Assembly (NCBI RefSeq): GCF_900182655.1
Contig: NZ_FXTC01000006.1
Span: 248,001-312,000, forward strand
DNA length: 64,000 bases
Direction of reading: 5' to 3'
Source: Chryseobacterium rhizoplanae
GTDB taxonomy: Bacteria > Bacteroidota > Bacteroidia > Flavobacteriales > Weeksellaceae
Translations under genes and position numbers: made by a program
Shown here: piece after piece, positions 1 through 8,957 of the stretch
How the letters are laid out: each line of letters starts with the position of its first letter
Position numbering within the stretch: the stretch's first letter is position 1
The notes under the pieces: model-generated
What the model saw: the letters and a program-made list of their open reading frames with translations, nothing else
Told to the model about the DNA's origin: nothing
The model's database searches: none

Positions 1-297
1 TATCATGTGGGAGAAAAAAGAGTGGCATTCTATGCGGATAAGCTGTCTGTAACAGAAAGCTATCTGAATAAATGTGTAAAAGGTGTTACCCAGAAATCCC
101 CCAAACAGTGGATCAATGAGATCGACATCAATTACAGCAAGGCATTGCTTCATTCCAGTAAAGATATTGCAGAGATTGCTTACGAACTGAACTTTCATAC
201 CGCTTCCCATTTTACCCAGCTTTTTAAAAAAATTGCAGGCATTACCCCGAAGGAATACAGAATACAGTTTTTGAATAACAGCAGGATTTCAATATAA
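1..297 (+). CDS. AraC-family regulator, C-terminal part (cut by left edge)
   Basis: The frame is open from base 1, so only the last 98 residues are visible. They carry the two helix-turn-helix units of an AraC/XylS DNA-binding domain: a first helix pair around VTESYLNKCVKGVTQ and a second around IAEIAYELNFHTASHFTQLF, ending in the usual G-ITPKEYR. The sensor domain lies outside the window, so ligand and targets cannot be stated. The protein is expected to be a cytoplasmic transcription factor. Confidence 0.85.
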   Translation, partial: YHVGEKRVAFYADKLSVTESYLNKCVKGVTQKSPKQWINEIDINYSKALLHSSKDIAEIAYELNFHTASHFTQLFKKIAGITPKEYRIQFLNNSRISI

Positions 298-417
298 TAG
301 GGTTGGGAGCAGGAAGCCTGATGCTGGAAGTATTGCAGAAGCTTGATCAAAATGAGTTGAAAGTTCAGAATTTGATTTCATAAATTTCAAAACTTCCCTC
401 TCCCTGCTTCCCTCTTC

Positions 418-1530
418 CTACATCCTCTCATTTTCAAGAATTTTCAGAACCAGCCTTTCCTCTTTTGTCAGATCGGCTTTTCCGTCATTTTCTTCTATGA
501 TTTCAAGTTCGTCAAGGTATTTTTTGATGGTATTGTTTTCATAGAGATTAATGACTAAAGGATGAACATAATATTTTCTGCAGACAGCTGATGTATTTCC
601 CAGGTTTTCTGCAACCATCTCCAGGGCTTCTTTTACTTTCTTTTTATATTGACTGTCATTTTCAGCATAGCCAATTTCTTTAAATGCGATCAAAGCACTT
701 ACCGTTCCGGACCATGTCCTGAAATCCTTAGCCGTAAAATCTTCGCCGCTGATCTCTTTTATGTACTCATTCACCATCCCCGAATCTACAGAATGGCGGT
801 TTCCATCATCATCAAAATACTGGAAAAGTTCTTTTCCCGGAATATCCTTACATTTCTGAATAAGCCTTGCCAGTCTTTTACTTCTGAGGTCAACGTTATG
901 CATAACGCCTTTTTTTCCTTTAAAAGAGAAGGTAATTTTCTGTCCTTTTACCTTGACATGCTTATCCTTTAAAGTAGTCAGTCCAAAAGAACCATACAGT
1001 TTTTCATACATCGTATTACCAATACGGATATTGGTCCTTTGCATAAGGCTTACAATTAAGGCCAGGATTTTACGCTTTTCAAAATTTCTCAGCGCAAGAT
1101 CCTGTTCTACATGCAGTCGTATATCCGGTAATGCATATCCGAACTGAAGCATCCTGTAAAATTTCGTATGATTTCTTAAAGCGCTCCAAAGAGGATGGTA
1201 GCGGTATTGTTTTCTTTTTTTGACATCGAAGCCGGTGGCCTGAAGATGCCCGTTGTCAAGGGCACAGATCCATACATTTTCCCAGGCGGGAGGAAGTACG
1301 AGACTGTTGATCCTTGTAATTTCGTCCTTATCCTTTATTTTTTCACCGTCTTTATAATAGGAATATTTCTTTCCCGTTTTCTTACGGGTAATTCCGGCGG
1401 TTTCTGCATCGGTGGTATATACAAGATGTACCGCCTTTGCAGAAGCTTCCGGGTCCTTCATTATTTTAACAATTTTGGAAGGCTTAAGGTGAGAAATCAT
1501 CTCCAAATCTGTATTCTTCTCCATAAGCAT
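418..1530 (-). CDS. DNA topoisomerase IB
   Basis: 370-residue poxvirus-type topoisomerase IB, which relaxes supercoils by nicking one strand through a 3'-phosphotyrosyl link. The N-terminal DNA-binding part contains LPPAWENVWI and GHLQATGFD. The catalytic part has RTNIRIGN (first catalytic Arg), a KGKKG loop, DFRTWSGT (second Arg) and near residue 320 the active-site Tyr in RKYYVHP. Length fits bacterial members. The start at 1530 gives MLMEKN; the second Met, two codons in, is an equally possible start. The small lipoprotein gene lies directly upstream with a 2-bp gap, suggesting co-transcription. Confidence 0.93.
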   Translation of the reverse strand: MLMEKNTDLEMISHLKPSKIVKIMKDPEASAKAVHLVYTTDAETAGITRKKTGKKYSYYKDGEKIKDKDEITRINSLVLPPAWENVWICALDNGHLQATGFDVKKRKQYRYHPLWSALRNHTKFYRMLQFGYALPDIRLHVEQDLALRNFEKRKILALIVSLMQRTNIRIGNTMYEKLYGSFGLTTLKDKHVKVKGQKITFSFKGKKGVMHNVDLRSKRLARLIQKCKDIPGKELFQYFDDDGNRHSVDSGMVNEYIKEISGEDFTAKDFRTWSGTVSALIAFKEIGYAENDSQYKKKVKEALEMVAENLGNTSAVCRKYYVHPLVINLYENNTIKKYLDELEIIEENDGKADLTKEERLVLKILENERM

Positions 1531-1532
1531 GG

Positions 1533-1700
1533 TTAAGAGTTTTTACCCTTCGAAAATATCAGTAAAAGAATCCCTACTATTACACAGACTAAGAGAATTC
1601 CCCACCACATTCCTGCCTTAAAAATTGTTTCCACTGCTTCACAACTTGTTAGTGTCAACAAACTTAATATCGTAATACTGTAAAAGCTCCACTTTTTCAT
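1533..1700 (-). CDS. Tiny lipoprotein with one membrane segment (55 aa)
   Basis: A 55-residue frame beginning MKKWSFYS. It has a lipobox-like LTLTSC near residue 20, so the mature protein would start at Cys20. A strongly hydrophobic segment rich in Leu, Val and Ile follows at about residues 33-50, with a short basic tail KGKNS. Small proteins of this shape are common in Chryseobacterium genomes and often carry unreliable automatic names. It probably sits in the envelope. It precedes the topoisomerase gene by 2 bp on the same strand. Function unknown. Confidence 0.65.
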   Translation of the reverse strand: MKKWSFYSITILSLLTLTSCEAVETIFKAGMWWGILLVCVIVGILLLIFSKGKNS

Positions 1701-1723
1701 AAGTTTATATTTTTGTTGAGGTG

Positions 1724-2161
1724 TTAGATTCTGAGTCGGTCAGCTCTCCATTTTTTGATAGACCTTTTAATTTCATCTCCTGAGATGTTTTCATGAAGAG
1801 CTCTGTATAAAAGCTCCTTGAATTCATCGTCATAGGTAAATCTCAGTGCAGCAATCTGATCAAATCTTAGTTTTTCAACAACTTCATCTGATCTTTTATT
1901 GAAAATTTCAAAATACCGCTGTTGAAACTCCAGAATTACCATTCGGTTTTGAAGCCCCAATGCGTAATGTTGCCGCGTCATAAATGCCAGATAAAAAAGC
2001 AGAAAAATAACGATAGAAAATAATATCCATGTCAGCTGATTTCCCGGATCATCCCAGATTTTATAAATTCCGAAAATCTCCAATAGGATGAGCAAAGGAA
2101 GATAAACAAAATGATGAGGTGGATAAAACTTCCTGTGGTTATTATAGTTCTGCTGTTTCAT
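1724..2161 (-). CDS. DUF6526-family membrane protein
   Basis: 145 residues: a short polar start (MKQQNYNNHRKFYPPHHF), two hydrophobic segments at about 18-35 and 43-61, then a charged cytoplasmic tail with FEIFNKRSDEVVEKLRFDQ and a C-terminal KKWRADRLRI. This matches the conserved Bacteroidetes family DUF6526, whose role is unknown. It is followed by the small lipoprotein and topoisomerase genes on the same strand with short spacing, so the three may be transcribed together. Confidence 0.75.
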   Translation of the reverse strand: MKQQNYNNHRKFYPPHHFVYLPLLILLEIFGIYKIWDDPGNQLTWILFSIVIFLLFYLAFMTRQHYALGLQNRMVILEFQQRYFEIFNKRSDEVVEKLRFDQIAALRFTYDDEFKELLYRALHENISGDEIKRSIKKWRADRLRI

Positions 2162-2469
2162 GGAGTTGAATACAGCAATAATCTTTCCAAAAATTTATTA
2201 TTTTGATAATGTGGTAGTTTTTTTTACATGAAAATGATTTATTTTATCAAATATGTTTAACATTTTAATGAGAATATCATAAAAGTTTTTGGTGTCTTTA
2301 AGGGAGAAATCATCAACGTGATTTAAAGTAAAAACTTAAAAAGTCAAACTGCAGATCTCCTCAAAAAGAATTCCTGTTAAAATAACAGATTATTAAGTAA
2401 AATAGCCATTAGATTTCAACTCACGACTTCAAATTTTTCGTAACTTTCGGTGTTTAAAAAAAGAAAAGA
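2162..2469. other. Intergenic region between divergent genes
   Basis: About 308 bp, very AT-rich, between the DUF6526 gene (minus) and aminopeptidase P (plus). No open frame or RNA gene is evident. At 2441-2448 TAACTTTC resembles the flavobacterial -7 motif TAnnTTTG with one mismatch, about 20 bp before the aminopeptidase start. I see no convincing -33 TTG, so this is only a promoter candidate. Confidence 0.35.
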
Positions 2470-4239
2470 ATGACTTCAAAGGAAAAAGTTGCTGCGCTTC
2501 GTGAAGAAATGCAGAAAAATAATGTTGATGCATTTATAGTATATTCTGCAGACCCGCATATGAGCGAATACCTTCCCGAAGAATGGCAGGAGAGAGCTTG
2601 GCTGTCTGGTTTCCTGGGTTCTGCTGGTTTTGTGGTAGTTACCAAAGACAAAGCCGGACTTTGGACAGACGGAAGATACTTTACACAGGCCGCTATCGAG
2701 CTGGATGGTTCAGGAATCGATCTTTTCAAAGATGGTATGGAAGGAACTCCTAATTATATCGACTGGATTATTTCAGAAATCCCTTCAGGCGGTAAAGTGG
2801 CTGTAAATGCTTTAGCAGCTTCTAATGCCAACTGGGAACTGCTTTCTCAGAAATTTAATTCAAAAAATATTACGCTGGTAGATTTTCCGCTTTTAAAAGA
2901 AGTTTGGAAAGAAAGAGGAACGCCGTCTGCCAATCCTATTTTTGTACATCCGGTAGAGAGAGCAGGTAAATCTGTTTCTGATAAAATTGCTGCCATCCGT
3001 CAGAAAATGGAAGATCAGGAAGCTACCGTACACATCATATCAAGTCTGGATGATGTAGCATGGACCGTCAATCTGAGAGGAAGTGATGTAGAAAGCAATC
3101 CTGTATTTTTAGGGTATATCGTGATTACAAAAAATGATGCGGTACTCTTCACAGGATTAGAAAAAATGGAAGTAGGAGCAAGAAAGCAAATGGATGATTC
3201 CTTTGTGAAAATGATGCCTTACGAAGAATTCTACAATTACCTGAAGACCTTCAAAAATGAAAAAGTACTGGTTTCTCCCAACAGTAACCAGCAGATTTTT
3301 GAAACATTAAAAACAGACAATCAGTTTATCAAAGCTCCGGTTCCGGGTAACCTGATGAAAGCCCAGAAAAATGAAGCTGAGCTGGAAGGTTTCAGAAAAG
3401 TAATGGTAAGAGATGGAGTTGCTATGGTGAAATTCCTTTATTGGTTAACGCATAATGCAGGAAAAGAAGCCATGAATGAATATTCTATCGGACAAAAGCT
3501 GAGAGGATTCCGTGCAGAAGGTGAAAACTTTGTGGGAGAAAGCTTCGGTTCTATTGTAGGATATAAAGACAACGGTGCCATCATGCACTATTCTGCCAAA
3601 AAAGAAGGAAGTAAAGAAGTAACCAATGAGGAAACTATCCTGGTAGATTCAGGAGGTCAGTACCTTGAAGGAACTACAGATATTACAAGAACTTTCGCCT
3701 TAGGGACACCTTCGGAGGAGTTTAAAAGAAATTCAACATTGGTATTACAGGGATTGATCCGTTTATCAATGGTGAAATTCCCGAAAGGAACAAAAGGCGT
3801 ACACCTTGATGCCATTGCAAGACTTCCGTTATGGATGGAAGGCAAAGATTTCAACCACGGAACAGGGCATGGAGTAGGAAGCTTTATGAATGTACACGAA
3901 GGACCGCAAAACATCAGAAAAGACCTTAACCCTCAGGAACTTCTTCCGGGAATGGTATGTTCAAACGAACCTGGATATTACCTTGAAGGGCATTACGGAA
4001 TCCGTCATGAAAACCTGATCGCAGTAAAAGAAGCAGAAAAAATAATTCACGGAACATTCTATGAATTTGAAACATTAACATTCTGCCCGTTCTTTAAAGA
4101 TACCGTAGTGAAAGAAATTCTTTCAGAAAGTGAAATCGCATGGTTGAATGGCTACCATAAAACATGTGAAGAAAAGCTTGCTCCTTATCTGGAAGGAGAA
4201 GTTAAAGAATGGTTCCTGCAATTGGTAAGCCCTCTTTAA
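2470..4239 (+). CDS. Xaa-Pro aminopeptidase (M24B, large form)
   Basis: 589-residue aminopeptidase P that releases an N-terminal residue preceding proline. It follows the long three-domain layout also seen in eukaryotic APP1: two creatinase-type N-terminal domains (about 1-150 and 160-310), a pita-bread catalytic domain, and a C-terminal extension. Metal ligands appear in order: DSGGQYLEGTTDITR (two Asp), HGTGHGVG (His), NEPGYY (Glu) and IRHENL (Glu). No signal peptide, so cytoplasmic. It seems monocistronic, with a terminator candidate about 90 bp downstream. Confidence 0.95.
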   Translation: MTSKEKVAALREEMQKNNVDAFIVYSADPHMSEYLPEEWQERAWLSGFLGSAGFVVVTKDKAGLWTDGRYFTQAAIELDGSGIDLFKDGMEGTPNYIDWIISEIPSGGKVAVNALAASNANWELLSQKFNSKNITLVDFPLLKEVWKERGTPSANPIFVHPVERAGKSVSDKIAAIRQKMEDQEATVHIISSLDDVAWTVNLRGSDVESNPVFLGYIVITKNDAVLFTGLEKMEVGARKQMDDSFVKMMPYEEFYNYLKTFKNEKVLVSPNSNQQIFETLKTDNQFIKAPVPGNLMKAQKNEAELEGFRKVMVRDGVAMVKFLYWLTHNAGKEAMNEYSIGQKLRGFRAEGENFVGESFGSIVGYKDNGAIMHYSAKKEGSKEVTNEETILVDSGGQYLEGTTDITRTFALGTPSEEFKRNSTLVLQGLIRLSMVKFPKGTKGVHLDAIARLPLWMEGKDFNHGTGHGVGSFMNVHEGPQNIRKDLNPQELLPGMVCSNEPGYYLEGHYGIRHENLIAVKEAEKIIHGTFYEFETLTFCPFFKDTVVKEILSESEIAWLNGYHKTCEEKLAPYLEGEVKEWFLQLVSPL

Positions 4240-4330
4240 TAAACATATAATCAAGATGAAAAGCAGATGTAGTCATTACTTTAAATCCTGAATTTTAAAC
4301 AATAAACAGAAGAATTGTTAGATAAACCAA

Positions 4331-4368
4331 AGTCCTGTAAGGTATTCCCTGCAGGGCTTTTCTTTTTT
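4331..4368 (+). terminator. Terminator candidate after aminopeptidase P
   Basis: Stem AGTCCTG (4331-4337) pairs with CAGGGCT (4352-4358) with one G-U, followed by TTTTCTTTTTT. The position downstream of the aminopeptidase gene fits its transcription end. Confidence 0.5.
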
Positions 4369-4434
4369 GTACAACCGTATTTTTACGGATATAATTCTAG
4401 GGATTTTACTGATGGATAAAAAACAGTGTTGACC

Positions 4435-4528
4435 TATCTTTGTTACAACAAAACATCATTCATATCTTCATAAATAACTCAAGTAAATTCAAAACGGTGA
4501 TCATCTCGTCCTGAGATGATTTTTTTTT
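4435..4528 (+). ncRNA. Possible small RNA: promoter-like motif to strong terminator
   Basis: TATCTTTG at 4435-4442 matches the Bacteroidetes -7 consensus TAnnTTTG. About 55 bp later ATCATCTC (4500-4507) pairs perfectly with GAGATGAT (4513-4520) and runs into nine T, a textbook intrinsic terminator. No gene lies between. The unit could produce an RNA of roughly 75-85 nt. No good -33 TTG is present, so this stays a hypothesis. Confidence 0.3.
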
Positions 4529-4555
4529 GCTGTTAATTAAAATTTGTCTTAAGTA

Positions 4556-4640
4556 GGCTGAAGAATCTAATGCTTCTGGCTATCAATGAGATTCTTCCTT
4601 CGTCAGAAATCGAAGATTCGACGTAGTCAATGACAAAAGT
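4556..4640. repeat. Relic of a short inverted-repeat element
   Basis: The bases ATTCTTCCTTCGTCAGA (4591-4607) are the reverse complement of the end of the element at 25334-25390 (TGTCATTCTGACGAAGG), and GTCAATGAC follows. The other end is degraded (GAAGAATCT at the left), so this looks like an old decayed copy. Confidence 0.4.
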
Positions 4641-4766
4641 CAAATTATTTGCCTTTTGAGACTGACCACCTTTGCTCACTTAAAATAAAATCTTAGAAAA
4701 AATGAAAACTTTGCGTTTATAAAGCATGTTGCATTCATCTTTTATCTATTTTCGTGTTTCATTAGA

Positions 4767-5354
4767 ATGCACTTATTTTTAAGAATGATGATACAGGATT
4801 ATTTTAAAAATTTTAATCTGTTTTCAGAGAAAGAAATTGAAGAACTACTACCGCTTTTCGAAATCCGGAAACTGAATAAAAACGAATATTTCGTACAGGA
4901 GGGTGAGCGTTGTAGAGAAGTAGCTTTCATAAACTCAGGAATTTTCCGGTCTTTCTACACTTCCGGTGACGGGAAAGATATGACCTATTGTTTCAAGTTT
5001 CCGAATACGATGATTGCCGCCTATTCATCATTTATTTCAGGATGTCTCAGTAAAGAAAGCATCCAGGCTATTACTGATGTAGAATTATTGATCCTGAAAA
5101 AAGAGAAAATGGATATTCTGGTTCAGGATGCGCTGAACTGGACTCAGTTTTTAAAAATCATTGCTGAACAGGAATATCTTGAACTGGAAAGAAGGTTTTT
5201 TCAGCTTCAGAGAGACAGTGCGAGCCAGAGATATGCTGCACTTCTTGAAAACTATCCTGATTATATTCAGAAAATCCCATTACAGTACTTATCTTCTTAT
5301 CTGGGAATTACACAACGGCATTTGAGCCGTATCAGAAAGGAAGTTTCTTTTTAG
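4767..5354 (+). CDS. Crp/Fnr-family transcriptional regulator
   Basis: About 190 residues: a cyclic-nucleotide-binding-like beta-barrel (about 15-125, with EYFVQEGERCREVAFINSG), a long dimer helix, and a short winged-helix end (LSSYLGITQRHLSRIRKE). Bacteroidetes members of this type usually lack the cAMP-contacting residues and may sense other signals or none. The longest frame starts at 4767, but the Met at 4785 or 4788 (MIQDYFKNF) is likelier, since family members commonly begin there. It sits 54 bp before a two-gene redox operon on the same strand and probably controls it. Confidence 0.85.
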   Translation: MHLFLRMMIQDYFKNFNLFSEKEIEELLPLFEIRKLNKNEYFVQEGERCREVAFINSGIFRSFYTSGDGKDMTYCFKFPNTMIAAYSSFISGCLSKESIQAITDVELLILKKEKMDILVQDALNWTQFLKIIAEQEYLELERRFFQLQRDSASQRYAALLENYPDYIQKIPLQYLSSYLGITQRHLSRIRKEVSF

Positions 5355-5407
5355 ACATTTGTCCTGCTTATTGAAATGGGCGCGCTATACTTTTGTCAAA
5401 AAAAGTT

Positions 5408-6430
5408 ATGGAGCAAAATATTTTAATCATTGGAGGAAATGGATTGGTTGGAAAAACTATTTCCCGCATTCTGAAATCAAGAAACCCTCATCTTACAGTT
5501 TATATTGGAGGACGAAAAGGAGGACAAACGGATAAAGACCTGAGAATAGACGTTACAGATCCTTCTTCTTTTAAGGTTATTCTGGAAAAAAAAATAAGCC
5601 TCATCATTCTTTCTGTGAATGACAGAGAAGATGATGTTCTTCGTTTTGCGATTGCTCATCATATAGATTATCTGGATATCACCAAACCTACTCCGGCTTT
5701 GGTAAAAGCTTATGATATTGCCGGAAAATCAGATGTAAACAGCAGAATTGTCTTCAGTTCAGGCTGGATGGGCGGAATTGTACCGGGATTGGTCAATACC
5801 CTGTCCCATTCAGATGATATTAAGGAAGTAAAGGTTTTTGTATATTATTCTGTAAAAGACCTGGCAGGGGAGAGTTCAGCCCATTTTATGGCAGAAAATG
5901 TAGCGGTTCCTTTTGTACATTATAAGAATGACAAGCCAGTTTCTATCAGACACTTTTTGGATACAGAATCTTTTAAATTCTCTTTTGGAATAGGAGAGAG
6001 AAAGGCTTACAATTTTGATGTGCCGGATCTGTATATTCTTAACAAAGTGGAACGAATTCCCGGTGTAAGTGTAAAAATGACTTATAATTCCAGGTTCATT
6101 ACCTGGCTGCTGGGATCCTTTCAGTATCTGAGAATCTTTAATATTTTATCATTAAAAGAAAGAAAAATGATTTTTGGATCCAGTGGAAACGGAGATCAGT
6201 CTGTGTTTGAAATTATAGTAAAAGATAAAGAAGGTCAGAAGAAACTGAGCTTACGAAGTATGAAAGGACAGGCAGAACTTACTGCTTTATCTGCTGTTCT
6301 GCATACCGAAGAACTGTTGAGAAATCCCCATGAGAATAATGTCTATTTCAGCCATCAGCTGCATGAGCCTTTATCATTAATGACACAGCTTCATACCTAT
6401 GAAACGATCAATATCAATATCACCCAATGA
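5408..6430 (+). CDS. Saccharopine dehydrogenase-like NAD(P)-binding protein
   Basis: 341 residues starting MEQNILIIGGNGLVGKT, a Rossmann nucleotide-binding loop (GGNGLVG). The middle resembles saccharopine dehydrogenase/oxidoreductase-like proteins that act on an unknown carbonyl substrate. I chose ATG at 5408; the frame extends upstream to a TTG at 5393, but those codons look like leader. It overlaps the next gene by 4 bp (ATGA), indicating translational coupling. The exact reaction cannot be read from the sequence. Confidence 0.75.
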   Translation: MEQNILIIGGNGLVGKTISRILKSRNPHLTVYIGGRKGGQTDKDLRIDVTDPSSFKVILEKKISLIILSVNDREDDVLRFAIAHHIDYLDITKPTPALVKAYDIAGKSDVNSRIVFSSGWMGGIVPGLVNTLSHSDDIKEVKVFVYYSVKDLAGESSAHFMAENVAVPFVHYKNDKPVSIRHFLDTESFKFSFGIGERKAYNFDVPDLYILNKVERIPGVSVKMTYNSRFITWLLGSFQYLRIFNILSLKERKMIFGSSGNGDQSVFEIIVKDKEGQKKLSLRSMKGQAELTALSAVLHTEELLRNPHENNVYFSHQLHEPLSLMTQLHTYETININITQ

Positions 6431-7005
6431 AAAAAATAGCAATTATCAACGGACATCCCAATCAAGATTCTTTCAACTTTGGAATTGCAGAAGCTTACAG
6501 GGAAGGAGCAAGAGAAACAGGAGCAGAAGTTAAGGAAATTGTCATAAGAGAGTTGAAATTTAATCCTAATCTGCAGTTTGGATACCAGAAAAGAATGGAG
6601 CTTGAACCGGATCTGGTGAAAGCATGGGAAACTATTCAGTGGGCAAACCATTTGGTTTGGGTGCATCCCGTTTGGTGGGGAGGATTTCCAGCCTTGATGA
6701 AAGGATTCATAGATCGTCTTTTCTTACCGGGACTGGCCTATAAATACCGTGAAAATTCTGTATGGTGGGATAAGCTTTTAAAAGGTAAAACTGCACATAT
6801 AATTACCACATTAGACCAGCCGGGTTGGTATTACCGTCTGTTTTTTGGCAGACCCAGCGTAAATCAGCTTAAGAAATCCATACTGGAATATTGTGGCGTA
6901 AAACCTGTAAAACTAACTTATATCGGGATCATCCGGGATTCTAAAGATGAGCAAAGGGTTCAATGGCTGAGAAAAGTGAAGGAATTAGGAAAGAAACAGA
7001 AATAA
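6427..7005 (+). CDS. NAD(P)H-dependent oxidoreductase (flavodoxin-like, quinone reductase type)
   Basis: 192 residues of the flavodoxin_2/NQO1-like fold. INGHPNQDSFN near the start forms the FMN-phosphate loop, and WVHPVWWGGFPALMKGFIDR is the characteristic substrate/FMN segment, followed by the GKTAHIITTLDQPGWYY loop. It probably reduces quinones or nitro/azo compounds with NAD(P)H in the cytoplasm. It is coupled to the upstream dehydrogenase by a 4-bp overlap, and the Crp/Fnr gene precedes both, so a redox-stress operon is plausible. Confidence 0.88.
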   Translation: MKKIAIINGHPNQDSFNFGIAEAYREGARETGAEVKEIVIRELKFNPNLQFGYQKRMELEPDLVKAWETIQWANHLVWVHPVWWGGFPALMKGFIDRLFLPGLAYKYRENSVWWDKLLKGKTAHIITTLDQPGWYYRLFFGRPSVNQLKKSILEYCGVKPVKLTYIGIIRDSKDEQRVQWLRKVKELGKKQK

Positions 7006-7025
7006 TTTAAATTTTAGGATGTAGT

Positions 7026-7076
7026 AATGATAACTTTATCCGGCACTCATTTTCTATTGCCGGATAAAGTTTCATT
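7026..7076. terminator. Bidirectional terminator between convergent genes
   Basis: ACTTTATCCGGCA (7033-7045) pairs perfectly with TGCCGGATAAAGT (7058-7070), and the flanking AATGATA/TTTCATT extends the stem. It lies between the oxidoreductase gene (plus) and the siderophore-interacting gene (minus), so it can serve both. Confidence 0.7.
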
Positions 7077-7106
7077 ATTATAGTAAAATACAGTTACTTT
7101 ACCATT

Positions 7107-7829
7107 TTACAATCCTTTTTTTCCTTCAATCCAATAGGCCTGTGATTTTATACATTTGGGAGAAACTCCTCTTGCTTTAAGAAATTTCCTGATCAGAGAC
7201 ATTCTTCCCCCGTTTCCGGTGAGATAAAAAATAACCTCATCATCAGAGATGGATTCTTTTTCTTCCCTTAGAAAATCATTCAAAGCTTCAATCATTCTCA
7301 TGGTATTGTTTTTCGGGCTGTGGTAACCAAATAAATTCAGTTTTTCAAGAGCAGAACATTCTTCCAGTTCATGAAGACAAATAAATAAAGAACCATTTTC
7401 TTCCACGGCTTCTTTGATTGAAAGTGAACTTCCCAGTGACGTTTCGTCACCCACAGAAAAATGAATTTTTGCGTTGGGAGCAAAGAATTGTTTCCCTCTG
7501 GGCATTAAAAGCTTTATAGAATCTCCGGCAGAAAGCTGGGTCACAAAATGACTGCCGGCAGCAGAAGAGTCATGCAGGTGAAATAAAACATCAAAAGTTC
7601 CTGCTTCCTGGTTGAAGTTGAACGGAGAATAATTCCGGAAATCGCGGCCATTGATTCTTATTGCTATTGCATACGCAGGTTCGTAAGAGACATCCTGTAA
7701 ATCTGTTTGAAAACGTATAAGACGAAGATCATTCGTGACTTTTTCTATATGGATAACCGTACAGTCTTTAAATTTTGAGGACCAGACATTTTCTACAGTG
7801 TCGTTGATCCATTTTGGTAAGCTCGGCAT
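7107..7829 (-). CDS. Siderophore-interacting FAD-binding protein
   Basis: 240 residues of the siderophore-interacting protein family (ViuB/YqjH-like), which reduces ferric siderophores with NAD(P)H. An FAD-binding barrel comes first, with RNYSPFNFNQ in the place of the usual RxYT/S motif. A C-terminal SIP domain follows, with FSVGDETSLGS and a final FYLTGNGGRMSLIRKFLKARG. The AraC-type gene just upstream on the same strand is its likely regulator. No iron box could be confirmed by eye. Confidence 0.85.
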   Translation of the reverse strand: MPSLPKWINDTVENVWSSKFKDCTVIHIEKVTNDLRLIRFQTDLQDVSYEPAYAIAIRINGRDFRNYSPFNFNQEAGTFDVLFHLHDSSAAGSHFVTQLSAGDSIKLLMPRGKQFFAPNAKIHFSVGDETSLGSSLSIKEAVEENGSLFICLHELEECSALEKLNLFGYHSPKNNTMRMIEALNDFLREEKESISDDEVIFYLTGNGGRMSLIRKFLKARGVSPKCIKSQAYWIEGKKGL

Positions 7830-7910
7830 AAATCATTTTTATTGCAAAGGACGTTGCAAAATCAGAAAATACCGATAGCTGTTTCGTGGGAATAATTGGA
7901 CTATTCGTGG

Positions 7911-8816
7911 TTAGTGTTTGTTTTGATACAGATTCCTGAATTCTGATGGGGATTGGTCTTCCAGTTTGGAAAATAAACGGCTGAAATAAGTGTGGTCGCT
8001 ATATCCCAGCTCATAAGCGATCTCTTTTACACTTAGGCTCGTAAAGACCAGCAATCTTTTAGCTTCAATTAAAATTTCCTGGTGAATCCAATGCTGTGCG
8101 GGTTTTCCGGTTGCTTCACGGACAGCCTCCGTCAAATATCCTCTTGTGATATTTAAAATTTCTGCATATTCGGATGGACTTTTCGTTGTTTTAAAATCCT
8201 TGCGAACCAGACTTCTGAATGTCCTCGATAACTGCAAAGCACGGTTTTCGCTGGAAGCTGGGAATAGATTTTTCCGGGAATAAATCAGAACGAACATTCC
8301 CAGGAAAGCATTGAGCAATGACTGTACAACCAGAAAGCCTTTTTTAGAGGAAAGCATGTCATCTGTATAAGAAGCATGAAGCAGGCTGGCTGTTGTATTC
8401 ACTTCCTGAATGAGGGTTTTATCTATCGCCAGCGGCTGTATTTCCCCCAGAGATTCATCAAAAAAAGAACGTACCGTATCAGGAACAAGCTCTGCTTTTA
8501 CCGCTACAAACCATCCGCAAACGTCTTTCATCAAAAGCCCCTGATGTACCTGTCCCGGCAATACACAGAAAAGAGTGGAATCTTTTGACTCAACCGTTTT
8601 AAAATCTACCATCATTTTTACATGACCGCTTTCCATGCAGGTGAAAATGTAATGACTGTCCCGGTGTATCCCTTTGTCCAGAAGAATATCCTCCGCATTC
8701 TGAGTCCGCTTATCCATTCTTTTGACATGGAATCTGTGGTGAGAAATGCCGTTTAAATCATAAGTAGGAATGGTCTGCTTCATCTGTAGCCTGTTGTTAT
8801 GAGGATAAATACGCAA
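7911..8816 (-). CDS. AraC-family transcriptional regulator
   Basis: 301 residues: an N-terminal cupin-like sensing region (about 30-180) and a C-terminal AraC DNA-binding domain (about 200-298) ending SVKEIAYELGYSDHTYFSRLF and SPSEFRNLY. The gene lies about 80 bp upstream of the siderophore-interacting gene and is co-oriented. AraC regulators next to siderophore-uptake genes commonly respond to siderophore or iron status, so that role is inferred here. Confidence 0.9.
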   Translation of the reverse strand: MRIYPHNNRLQMKQTIPTYDLNGISHHRFHVKRMDKRTQNAEDILLDKGIHRDSHYIFTCMESGHVKMMVDFKTVESKDSTLFCVLPGQVHQGLLMKDVCGWFVAVKAELVPDTVRSFFDESLGEIQPLAIDKTLIQEVNTTASLLHASYTDDMLSSKKGFLVVQSLLNAFLGMFVLIYSRKNLFPASSENRALQLSRTFRSLVRKDFKTTKSPSEYAEILNITRGYLTEAVREATGKPAQHWIHQEILIEAKRLLVFTSLSVKEIAYELGYSDHTYFSRLFSKLEDQSPSEFRNLYQNKH

Positions 8817-8929
8817 TCGTAAAATTACGTATTTTCACGGTTTTGCACTCGGAATATTAATCTCAAATTCGCGGTGAATAATGATTAGGTTTCTTTAGAT
8901 CAGATTTTATATGAATATACACCGGAATT

Positions 8930-8953
8930 CGGAACAGAAAGAAACCTGTTCCG
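8930..8953 (-). terminator. Hairpin at the end of the LysE-type gene
   Basis: CGGAACAG (8930-8937) pairs with CTGTTCCG (8946-8953) immediately downstream of the LysE-family stop codon. The T-run is clearer in the plus direction than in the minus direction, so termination efficiency for the gene is uncertain. Confidence 0.35.
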
Positions 8954-8957
8954 GATT

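Noticed and set aside
649..1536. Plus-strand frames opposite topoisomerase IB
   Set aside because: They run antisense to a clearly conserved enzyme and have no recognisable protein features.
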